DNA of 64,000 bases, from the NCBI GenBank assembly GCA_965267185.1, contig OZ253937.1:62001-126000 (forward strand). Direction: 5' to 3'. Below the pieces are notes generated by a model. The model was not told where the DNA came from. It searched no databases and saw only the letters and a list, made by a program, of their open reading frames with translations. The DNA comes from G965267185 sp965267185. GTDB taxonomy: Bacteria; Pseudomonadota; Alphaproteobacteria; UBA6615. Both the position numbers and the translations under genes were made by a program. The number at the start of each line of letters is the position of its first letter. Position 1 is the stretch's first letter. Positions 54,933 through 62,933 of this stretch are shown here, piece after piece.

Positions 54933-55777
54933 CGGCATCGAACACGGAACAGCCGGTCGTCTTCGCCTGCGGGGGCGATCAGTTGATCGGCGTGCTGCAC
55001 CGGCCCTCCGATTCTCAGGAGACGGGGGTCGTCGTGGTGACCGGCGGGCCGCAATACCGCGTCGGCAGCCACCGCCAGTACGTGCTTCTCGGCCGTCGCC
55101 TCGCTGCGGCGGGTTACCCTGTGTTGCGTTTCGACTATCGCGGCATGGGCGATAGCGATGGCGAGTTCGTTGGGTTCGAGGGGGTCGATGACGATATTCG
55201 TGCGGCGATCGATTGCCTGTTTTCCCAAGTGCCGGGGCTGCAGCGGGTCGTGCTGTGGTCGCTTTGCGATGGCGCGTCGGCTGCCGCGTTCTACGCGCGG
55301 GCGGATGACCGGATAAGCGGCCTCGTTCTGATCAATCCGTGGGTGCGCACTTTGGCGACAGTCGCCCAGGCGCGGGTCAAACACTATTACCGCGAGCAGC
55401 TTCTCTCCCGCGAGTTTTGGCGCCGGCTGTTGAAATTCGATGTTCGTATCGGCGTGGCGGTTAAAGGCTTTTTTCAGTCCTTGCGGGCGGCCTCCAACGC
55501 TTCGAAAGGGCAGGGAGAGACTGCCGACGATTTGCCGGGCAGGGTAGCCGACGGGTTACGCCGCTATAAGGGTAGAATCTTGGTCATACTGAGCAGCGCC
55601 GATTTGACCGCCCAGGAGTTCGATACCGCAGTTTTAGGATCTTCGGCGATGAGCGCGTGGCAGGGCGAGCCGCGGGTTACTGTGGAACGGCTGGAGAATG
55701 CCAACCATACCTATTCGCGCCAGTCCTGGCGTGATCAGGTTCATGATTGGACCGAGGCCTGGCTGCGGACCCTCTAA
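54929..55777 (+). CDS. alpha/beta hydrolase 1, exosortase-A-associated type
   Basis: 282 residues. VVTGGPQYRVGSHRQYVLLGRRLAAAGYPVLRFDYRGMGDSDG opening; elbow LWSLCDGASAA has Cys in place of Ser, and ENANHTYSR supplies the His. The Cys nucleophile with thioesterase-like context suggests acyl transfer from the ACP. Third gene of the ACP-hydrolase run. Its stop overlaps the convergent YdcF gene. Confidence 0.8.
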   Translation: MTASNTEQPVVFACGGDQLIGVLHRPSDSQETGVVVVTGGPQYRVGSHRQYVLLGRRLAAAGYPVLRFDYRGMGDSDGEFVGFEGVDDDIRAAIDCLFSQVPGLQRVVLWSLCDGASAAAFYARADDRISGLVLINPWVRTLATVAQARVKHYYREQLLSREFWRRLLKFDVRIGVAVKGFFQSLRAASNASKGQGETADDLPGRVADGLRRYKGRILVILSSADLTAQEFDTAVLGSSAMSAWQGEPRVTVERLENANHTYSRQSWRDQVHDWTEAWLRTL

Positions 55778-56535
55778 TAGTACCGAATCCGGTACCAGAT
55801 ACGTCCGACCCTTTCATGGATCGCGAAAGCGCTGGTTCCTAACGAGCCGCTATTGGGTATGAAATCTCTCCAGGAACGTCCCCGCGACGACGCGGACAGG
55901 CCGGTCGGCCTGGGGATGACGTCGAGGCCAACATGCCGAAACGCTTCGACGGCGCGCGGCATGTGCCAACTGTGGGTTACCAGATAAACAGTGGAAATGC
56001 CTTCGGCGCTCAATATTTCGGCCGAACGTAGAGCGTTTTCGAAGGTGTTCCGTGATCTGCCTTCGACCCATTTGACCGGTACCCGGTAGTCCTCGCGTAG
56101 CGCGTCCGCCATGGCTGCGGCGATCGGCGTTTCCGTATCGCCGATAAGGCCGCCGGTGGTCAGTACCGGCAGCCCGACCTGCCGGTGAACGCGGGCGCCG
56201 TAGCGGATGCGTTCGAGCGATAGGCGGCCTACCGTATCGCCCCCGAAATCGAGGGTCTGGCTGCGAATATCGCCGCCCAATATCACGATGGCTTGGGGTT
56301 CGGTGGCCTGGGTTTCAGCGAGCTGCGGCGATCGAGGCGCTGCCGATACAGGTTCGGGGCCGGCTTCGGCGGCGTCTAGCAGCAGACTGCTAGCAAAAGG
56401 AGTGGATAGGGCATAGATAAAGAGAGACCCTATAATTAGCAGCGATAGGCCATACCTTCTGGACTTGGTAAAAATGAAGAGGCCGGCGGCGAGCGCGACT
56501 ATGGTTAACAGAACAGGGTCGACCAGTGCTCCCAT
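55774..56535 (-). CDS. YdcF/DUF218 family membrane protein
   Basis: 253 residues. Two N-terminal membrane helices (about 9-22 and 29-47), then a DUF218 domain with AIVILGGDIRSQTLDF, GRSRNTFENALRSAEIL and VYLVTHSWHMPRA. Proteins of this kind are linked to envelope polysaccharide handling. Convergent with the hydrolase genes. Confidence 0.83.
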   Translation of the reverse strand: MGALVDPVLLTIVALAAGLFIFTKSRRYGLSLLIIGSLFIYALSTPFASSLLLDAAEAGPEPVSAAPRSPQLAETQATEPQAIVILGGDIRSQTLDFGGDTVGRLSLERIRYGARVHRQVGLPVLTTGGLIGDTETPIAAAMADALREDYRVPVKWVEGRSRNTFENALRSAEILSAEGISTVYLVTHSWHMPRAVEAFRHVGLDVIPRPTGLSASSRGRSWRDFIPNSGSLGTSAFAIHERVGRIWYRIRYY

Positions 56536-56709
56536 TTTTACCCCTTGTTTCGTGTTTTTTATTAGATTGGCCCGAAGATTCGCGCTCGGACATTCGTAAA
56601 ATTTGGCCGATAGCCTATCACATACCAGTGTAACGCCATTGTTGAGTCGTGATCGGCTGAATGGTTATTGATATTAAACTCAAGGGCTTGCGAAAGGTCC
56701 GGTACTTGA

Positions 56710-57996
56710 ATGAGTGAAGTGGCGTCCCCCTTGAGAATGCCGGCGGCACCGTCGAAGTCGCGGCGGCGGATGACGCGCTCGCTAACCGTGCAGAGCGAGG
56801 GTCCGAACGTACCCAACTTGTCCCGCTCGATACCGGTACCTGATGTGCCGGTGACGCCGGTGCTCTCGGTTGCGGCTTTTCTGAGCCGGCAGACATCGCC
56901 TATACCGTCGATCTTGGATGCCGGAAATAGCGTCTACCTACCGGCGGGCCGAAGCGCCATCGGCTTGGCCTTGCGGTTGGCGGGTGTCGAGGAGGGAGAT
57001 GAAGTTCTTCTGCCTGCCTACCATTGCATGTCGATGGTAACGCCCTTGGCGCTGGTTTCGGCGAAACCAGTGTTCTTCCGCATACGCTCAGACCTTAGCG
57101 TCGATTTGGAAGATATTGCACGCAAGATCACGCCGCGCACGAAAGTCCTTTTGGCGACCAACTACTTCGGCGTTCCGCAAGAACTCAAAACGATCAGGGC
57201 GTTTTGCGATGAACGCGGTTTGGTTTTTATCGAGGATTGCGCCCACAGCTTTTTTGGTGGGTACCAAGGCCGGCCGATAGGCTCCTACGGCCACTACGCC
57301 ATCGGCAGTCTCACCAAGTTCTTTCCGGTGCGGGGCGGCGGCTGCCTGGTTACGAACGATCCTAAGGCCAAGGAACTCTCGATGCGCGGGAGCGGCTTTA
57401 TCACCGAGTTGCGCCATATTTATGCGGGGCTCGAGGATGCAACCTATTATCGCCGCCTGTCTCTGTTAAGGCCGCTTATCGGTACGGTGGAGGGTGCTCG
57501 GACATTATTGTCTCGGAAACCGGTGGAACCGCAGGATGATATGCCGGTGGAACCTGGTTTCAGCAGCCTGGACTCCTTCGATCCCGCGTCGGTGAACATC
57601 AAGGCCGTGAGTTTTACCAGATGGGTCTCCCGCGTCGCGTCATCGGGACGGGTTATCCAACAGCGCCGCAAGAATTTCCTTCGCATGCTGACTTATTTCA
57701 GCAGGATGCGCGATTTTCGCACGCCGGTCACAAAGTTGCCGGCGGGATGCGTCCCGTACATGTTCCCATTGTGGGTCGACGACCTGCCGAGGATATTTTC
57801 TCAACTCGAAGATTTGGCGGTGCCGGTGCAACGGTTCGGTCAGTTTCTAACCCCCGGTGTGGATGAGACCGTTTGCCCCGTTAGCGTCGACTTTTCAAAT
57901 CACGGAATCCAGCTGCCCTGTCACCAAGAACTCCGCGAGGAGGAGCTCAATTGGATGATGGAGACGGTAAGTTCGGTTATCGCGTCCGCGCGATAA
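56710..57996 (+). CDS. DegT/DnrJ/EryC1-like PLP aminotransferase
   Basis: 428 residues. LPAYHCMSMVTPLALVSAKPVFF, EDCAHSFFGGYQGRPIGSYG and GSLTKFFPVRGGGCLV with the PLP Lys in LTKFF. Such enzymes make amino-sugars for surface glycans. An extra N-terminal 40 residues (basic, Ser/Arg-rich) are unusual; the next in-frame methionines are at residues 10 and 21. Divergent from YdcF. Confidence 0.83.
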   Translation: MSEVASPLRMPAAPSKSRRRMTRSLTVQSEGPNVPNLSRSIPVPDVPVTPVLSVAAFLSRQTSPIPSILDAGNSVYLPAGRSAIGLALRLAGVEEGDEVLLPAYHCMSMVTPLALVSAKPVFFRIRSDLSVDLEDIARKITPRTKVLLATNYFGVPQELKTIRAFCDERGLVFIEDCAHSFFGGYQGRPIGSYGHYAIGSLTKFFPVRGGGCLVTNDPKAKELSMRGSGFITELRHIYAGLEDATYYRRLSLLRPLIGTVEGARTLLSRKPVEPQDDMPVEPGFSSLDSFDPASVNIKAVSFTRWVSRVASSGRVIQQRRKNFLRMLTYFSRMRDFRTPVTKLPAGCVPYMFPLWVDDLPRIFSQLEDLAVPVQRFGQFLTPGVDETVCPVSVDFSNHGIQLPCHQELREEELNWMMETVSSVIASAR

Positions 57997-58020
57997 ATCG
58001 CAGCCCAGAGTTTTCGATTC

Positions 58021-59034
58021 ATGACCTGGCGTTTTCTTCCCGTTTCGCGATTTGCCGAGGCCACCCCGGTTTGGCAACAGATACAGCGCAAGTTCGGTGC
58101 GACACCGCTGCTCGACCCGGTCTTCATTCAGCAGCTGATCGAGCACTTTGCAAGCGGCGGCGAACTGATTGCGCTCCACGAAGCGGAACCCATGGCGGTG
58201 GGTATTCTCTCTCGGCGTGGACGTTTCGGCTGGCAGACCATTCAACCGGCGAATGCGCCGTTAGGGGCCTGGATTGCCGACCCCAACGCTTCCACCGATA
58301 CCTTGCTGAGCTCGCTTGCCGCCGCGCTGCCTGGTCCCGCCTTGATGGTCGGCCTGAGCCAGCTCGACCCGAGTTTTGCGCCGCGTCCGGAAGTCAACGG
58401 GCGGGTGAAAACGCTCGACTATATTAAAACCGCGCGGGTTCCGATTGAGGGCAGCTATGAAGACTACTGGTCGGCGCGCAGCAAGAACCTCAAACACAAC
58501 ATGAAACGGCAGCGTAACCGGCTCGCCCGTGACAATGTCGCAATCCGCTTCGAAGAGATACGCGAGCCCGACAAGATTGCCGAGGCGGTCAACGACTATG
58601 CGCGCCTCGAGTCCGCCGGATGGAAGGGCTCGATCTCGAGCGCTGTTCGCGTGGGAGATACCCAGTGCCGGTTCTATATTGGCATGTTGCGCGAATTTGC
58701 CGTGCGCGGCGAAGCTGTCATCTACCGGTATTTCTACAATGACGCCCTTGTGGCGACCGACCTATGTCTGCTGTGCGACAAGACGTTGATCATCTTGAAG
58801 ACCACCCACGACGAAAGCCGAAAGGGCACGTCGCCGGCTCATCTGATGCGTCATGAGGTTGTGCAGCGGGCCTTTGAGAAGGGCGATGTCGACTGCATCG
58901 AATTTTACGGCCCGGCGCAAGACTGGCATCTGCGTTGGACCGATGATGTTCGGGTGATGTACCACCTGAACTACTACCGGTTGCCGCTGATCTCGCTGCT
59001 GCATGGCGCTAAGCGAAAGGCTAAGACCTCATAG
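58021..59034 (+). CDS. FemAB/CelD-type GNAT acyltransferase
   Basis: 337 residues. Central YWSARSKNLKHNMKRQRNRLARD and C-terminal KTTHDESRKGTSPAHLMRHEVVQRAFEKG fit the GNAT family found in cellulose and exosortase-A clusters (BcsL/CelD). Likely transfers an acyl or aminoacyl group to a sugar or peptide. Starts 25 bases after the aminotransferase stop, so probably co-transcribed. Confidence 0.8.
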   Translation: MTWRFLPVSRFAEATPVWQQIQRKFGATPLLDPVFIQQLIEHFASGGELIALHEAEPMAVGILSRRGRFGWQTIQPANAPLGAWIADPNASTDTLLSSLAAALPGPALMVGLSQLDPSFAPRPEVNGRVKTLDYIKTARVPIEGSYEDYWSARSKNLKHNMKRQRNRLARDNVAIRFEEIREPDKIAEAVNDYARLESAGWKGSISSAVRVGDTQCRFYIGMLREFAVRGEAVIYRYFYNDALVATDLCLLCDKTLIILKTTHDESRKGTSPAHLMRHEVVQRAFEKGDVDCIEFYGPAQDWHLRWTDDVRVMYHLNYYRLPLISLLHGAKRKAKTS

Positions 59035-60861
59035 GTTTTGGTGCGCCTCGAACCATTTTTCGAGCATCATTAAATCCCAAGATATGCTGACGAGGCCGGT
59101 AAGCTGGCCAGCGTTCAATGCACCGATCACTCGATCGAGAAATGCATTCTCGAAAACGCCGCGGTTCTTTAGCGATGTTAGGCTGTCGCACGCCAGCGCC
59201 GTTAGCGGTGGATATTCGGCCAGCATGTTGGTGTACGGCAAGCCGAAGCCCTTCTTCTCCTTGGTCAGGATTTCCGCGGGGAGAAGATCGGCAACCGCTC
59301 TTTTGTAAAATCCGCGCAGGCCGCCTTTCATGAAAAGGTCCGGTGGAATAGTGCCGGAAAAGGCCACGAGGTCGTCGTCGAGCATGGGGTAGCGAACCCG
59401 CACGCCGGCAAGTTCGCACATCCGGCTCACCTTGCGGATATCGCTGTCAGCGAGGATCAGGCGAAGGTCCAGGTACATCATGCGGTGGTACTTGGCGTCG
59501 GATGGCGTCTCGTCGTAAATCGCGTTGGCCAGGTCGAGCGGACCGTCGCGCGAGATTTCTGCCAATACGTCAGTGCGGAAAATCTCCGACGGATCGATGG
59601 TGCGATAGAGGTTTTGGCCAAACATGCGCTCGGGCACCGACCGGGTTGCCACGCTGACGTAGTTGGGCACCTTGCGCAGCAGCGGGATGCGCCGCAGGAC
59701 GGGAAGCGCGCCTACCACGGGCTCGATGAACCCCCGCCGGAGTGGCCTGGGAATCATCTGATAGTGGTCATACACGCCGTCGCTTAGATACCGCGAATTG
59801 CCGGCGAAGATCTCGTCGCCGCCGTCGCCCGCAAGCATGGTGTGAACCCCCGCCTGTTTGGCGCGCAGGGCGCAAAAATAGGCCGGAACGGCCGATGAAT
59901 TGGCCATCGGTTCGTCATAGATCCCCGCGATTTTGGGGATCGCGGTAAGCACATCGTCGGGCGCAAGATAGTAGACATCGTGGCGCGAGCCGAAATGTTC
60001 GGCGGCCAGCTTGGCATAGGGCGTCTCATCGAAGCCTTCGGTGTCGAAACCGATGGTGAACGATTGGGCGCCTGGTGCACGTTCGGCGAACAGCCCGAGT
60101 ACCGTGCTGCTGTCGAGCCCGCCACTCAGAAAAGCGCCGACAGTGTCGGGTGTCTCGCCCTCCAAGCTCGCCGCGATAGCGGCGCGCAATTGATTGAGCA
60201 GTGTTGCTTCGAGTTCTTCCTCGTTGGCGGCCTGCGGCGTGTAGTTCATGCGCCAATACGGTTTCACCTCGATGCCGTTTTCGGTGAACTGCACGTAATG
60301 GCCGGGTAGGAGCTTGGTTTGCTCTTGGTAGATCGTTTCAGGCGCCGGCACGCGGTCGATGAAATAGAAAAAGTCGTAGAGCGCCTGCGGGCGGATGGTG
60401 GCGTCGACGGCAGGGTGAGCGCGCACGCTGTTGGTGGTTGAGCCGAAGACGACCAGGCCCGGCTGGGGCGTAGCGTAGCACAAAGGCTGAATCCCCATTC
60501 GGTCAATGGCGAGCAGTCCTTTGGGGCCTTGCCGATTGAGCACGGCCAATGCGAAGGCGCCCTTCAAATGGTCGAATAGCGCCGTGCCGAAGCGCCGATA
60601 GGCCGACAATAGCGCGGCGGCGTGGCCGTTCTGGGTCGCTTCCTGGGCCAGTGCCGGATCGGTCCAGCGGGGATAGCCCTCAATGGCGCAAATCCATTGA
60701 TCGTCTTGGGCGGTGCTCCCGAGCCCGGTTTCACTCGAGAGGGCAAGGGCGGCAGGCTGGCGGGCGATACGCTCGCCCGCGTTTAGCCGTGCCCCCATCG
60801 TGCCGATAACGCCGTCGGCGTCGTCCGTGCCTTCTCCGATCCAGCCGCAGAACCCACTCAT
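59029..60861 (-). CDS. asparagine-synthetase-like protein without Cys2
   Basis: 610 residues. Synthetase domain intact: FLSGGLDSSTVLGLFAE (PP-loop), SFTIGFDTEGFDETPYA, LAGDGGDEIFAGNSRY and GLRGFYKRAVADLLPAEILTKEKKGFGLP. The N-terminal domain has the amidotransferase fold (ALLSAYRRFGTALFDHLKGAFALAV), but it starts MSGFCGWIG, not M-C-G-I, so the nucleophile is not at position 2. It may use free ammonia or need trimming to Cys5. XrtA clusters often carry an AsnB-like gene. Convergent overlap of six bases with the GNAT gene. Confidence 0.85.
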   Translation of the reverse strand: MSGFCGWIGEGTDDADGVIGTMGARLNAGERIARQPAALALSSETGLGSTAQDDQWICAIEGYPRWTDPALAQEATQNGHAAALLSAYRRFGTALFDHLKGAFALAVLNRQGPKGLLAIDRMGIQPLCYATPQPGLVVFGSTTNSVRAHPAVDATIRPQALYDFFYFIDRVPAPETIYQEQTKLLPGHYVQFTENGIEVKPYWRMNYTPQAANEEELEATLLNQLRAAIAASLEGETPDTVGAFLSGGLDSSTVLGLFAERAPGAQSFTIGFDTEGFDETPYAKLAAEHFGSRHDVYYLAPDDVLTAIPKIAGIYDEPMANSSAVPAYFCALRAKQAGVHTMLAGDGGDEIFAGNSRYLSDGVYDHYQMIPRPLRRGFIEPVVGALPVLRRIPLLRKVPNYVSVATRSVPERMFGQNLYRTIDPSEIFRTDVLAEISRDGPLDLANAIYDETPSDAKYHRMMYLDLRLILADSDIRKVSRMCELAGVRVRYPMLDDDLVAFSGTIPPDLFMKGGLRGFYKRAVADLLPAEILTKEKKGFGLPYTNMLAEYPPLTALACDSLTSLKNRGVFENAFLDRVIGALNAGQLTGLVSISWDLMMLEKWFEAHQNL

Positions 60862-61160
60862 TTAACACTCATCTGATCGAATTCTTTGGAAATCATGGAA
60901 CGGTAAACCGCCGAGCGCTCGGTTGACTGTGCCGGGGACTGTAGCGCAGATCGCCCGAGCCGGTCATAGCTTCATCTGATGGAGATTTAATTAAATGGCG
61001 CTTGGAATCGGCGGATAACCGCGGCTCTGCGGCGGGTTGTCAATTTTTTGGTAAGCAACACGGAATATTAGACATTCTCCACATATGATATGGACCGAGA
61101 GGCAGTCCCCATCGATTGCCGGCCATACCAATTCCGTAGTGGCAGTTTAGGCCTAGAGCG
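60862..61160. other. divergent promoter region in the XrtA cluster
   Basis: 299 bases between the asparagine-synthetase-like gene and the glycosyltransferase, AT-richer in its centre (GATTTAATTAAATGG near 60985). Likely two back-to-back promoters; no ORF or clear operator. Confidence 0.45.
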
Positions 61161-62372
61161 TTGCGCATACTCCATATCCTCGATCACTCGCTGCCGCTGC
61201 AGAGCGGGTACGTGTTCCGTACCATGTCGATCCTCGAGCATCAGCAGCGGCGGGGCTGGGAAACTTTTCAGTTCACCACGCCGCGCCATTGTCCGTCGCT
61301 GGAGAAAACCGAAACCGTCGATGGCTGCACGTTTTACCGCAGCCCGCCGGTTGAAGGTTGGGCTGCTGGTCTGCCGATCCTCCACGATTTTGCCGAGATG
61401 CGCCTGACCGGCCGGGTGCTCGACCAGGTCATCGCGGAGGTGAAGCCGGATATTCTGCACGCACACTCGCCGATCCTCACCGCATTTCCGGCGCTAAAAG
61501 CGGGCAAGCGCCATGGCATTCCGGTCGTCTACGAGGTCCGCGCTCTGTGGGAAGACGGCGCGGTGGATCATGGCCGCAGCACGACGCTGAGCCCCAAGTA
61601 TCAGATATCGAAATATCTGGAGACGGTTGCGGTGCGCCGCGCCAGCGCTGTCACCACAATATGCATGGGCTTGCGGCGAGAGATCATCGGCCGTGGCGTG
61701 CCCGAAAACAAAGTCACCGTCATTCCGAATGGCGTCAAAATCTCCCGCTTCGCGGTCGGGGCGGCGCCCGACCAAAAAATCATTGACCGGTTGGGCCTCG
61801 CCGGTAAACGGGTCATCGGATTTATTGGCTCGTTTTACCGCTACGAGGGCCTTGCGCTCCTGCTGGAAGCCTTTTCGACGGTTCGCCGGAATATGCCGGA
61901 CACAAAGTTGCTGCTGGTCGGCGGCGGTTTCGAGGACGAGCGGCTGCGGCGCCAGGCGGTAGACCTCGGCATCGATGGCGATGTGATCTTCGCCGGGCGG
62001 GTACCTAACCAAGAGGTCGAGTCTTACTACAGCATCATGGATGCGTTGATTTATCCGCGCTTGCAAACCCGGCTAACTGAACTGGTGACACCGCTGAAGC
62101 CGCTGGAAGCGATGGCGATGGGCAAGCTGGTCATCGCTTCCGATGTTGGTGGTCATAAAGAGATTTTGCGCGATCGTGAGACCGGTTTTTTGTTTCACGC
62201 CGGTGAGAAAGAAATGCTGGCCGAAACGATCGTTGCGGCGCTTGCCGACGAAAGCCGTGCGGCGCAGATGAAAATAGCGGCTAGAAAATATATCGAGGAA
62301 GAGCGCAACTGGACGGATTCTGTGGCGCGCTACGATCCGGTCTACCAATCGCTAGTAGGACAACCGGGCTAA
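61161..62372 (+). CDS. exosortase-A-associated glycosyltransferase (GT4 type)
   Basis: 403 residues from TTG 61161 (MRILHILDHSLPLQSGYVFR), the expected start of the family named for PEP-CTERM/exosortase A clusters. GT-B fold with HAHSPILTAFPAL, VTVIPNGVKISRF, VIFAGRVPNQEVESYYSIMD and PLKPLEAMAMGKLVIASDVGGHKE (donor Glu motif). It probably adds a sugar to a lipid-linked exopolysaccharide unit at the inner membrane face. Confidence 0.87.
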   Translation: MRILHILDHSLPLQSGYVFRTMSILEHQQRRGWETFQFTTPRHCPSLEKTETVDGCTFYRSPPVEGWAAGLPILHDFAEMRLTGRVLDQVIAEVKPDILHAHSPILTAFPALKAGKRHGIPVVYEVRALWEDGAVDHGRSTTLSPKYQISKYLETVAVRRASAVTTICMGLRREIIGRGVPENKVTVIPNGVKISRFAVGAAPDQKIIDRLGLAGKRVIGFIGSFYRYEGLALLLEAFSTVRRNMPDTKLLLVGGGFEDERLRRQAVDLGIDGDVIFAGRVPNQEVESYYSIMDALIYPRLQTRLTELVTPLKPLEAMAMGKLVIASDVGGHKEILRDRETGFLFHAGEKEMLAETIVAALADESRAAQMKIAARKYIEEERNWTDSVARYDPVYQSLVGQPG

Positions 62373-62881
62373 GTTGCCGACGCCGGCTCCTGCTGAGCGC
62401 TTCTGATCACGGTCCTGAGATAGGAAAAGAGCAGCCAATCTGCGTCGGTGACGTGCTTCGGATCGACGAACTTTGCTTCGACGATTTCACGGTTGTCGAT
62501 CCGCAGTTCCGAGGGCGCGCGCAGCTCGCATTCAAACAGGCTATGGCCGGACCGGCTCTGGCTGATCAGCACCAAATCATCGGGGATGAGTTCGAGGCCG
62601 ACCTCTTCACTCACCTCGCGTGAGGCGGTCATCCGTGGCTCCTCGTTGCGCTTGGCGCGGCCACCGGGCAGCGACCATCCGGGCCGGTAGGAGTGGCGCA
62701 CCACCAGGATTTCATCTTGGTGCCACACGGCGACACCGGCCCCCCTGGCCGACAGTTTCAAAAATCTGTGGGCCAGCCGAAGCAGGTTGTAGGCGGCTCG
62801 CATCAGCAGCCGGTTGAGTGTCACTGCGTTCACCGGGCGCCCTCGGTTCGACAACGGCATTCCTGACCGTCGGTTCTGCAT
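62369..62881 (-). CDS. NUDIX hydrolase
   Basis: About 170 residues from ATG 62881; start uncertain (a TTG at 62932 and ATGs at 62860 and 62803 are alternatives). NUDIX box GGRAKRNEEPR...REVSEEVGLEL is complete, followed by HSLFECEL. Upstream of the fold lies a basic, amphipathic helix (LLMRAAYNLLRLAHRFLKL). Ends convergent with the glycosyltransferase. Likely clears a nucleotide-sugar or CoA by-product; substrate unknown. Confidence 0.75.
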   Translation of the reverse strand: MQNRRSGMPLSNRGRPVNAVTLNRLLMRAAYNLLRLAHRFLKLSARGAGVAVWHQDEILVVRHSYRPGWSLPGGRAKRNEEPRMTASREVSEEVGLELIPDDLVLISQSRSGHSLFECELRAPSELRIDNREIVEAKFVDPKHVTDADWLLFSYLRTVIRSAQQEPASAT

Positions 62882-62933
62882 ATGGGGCTTTTTGGGTGGT
62901 CTGATAACCCCGTTAGGCCGAAAGCGTTGCAAT

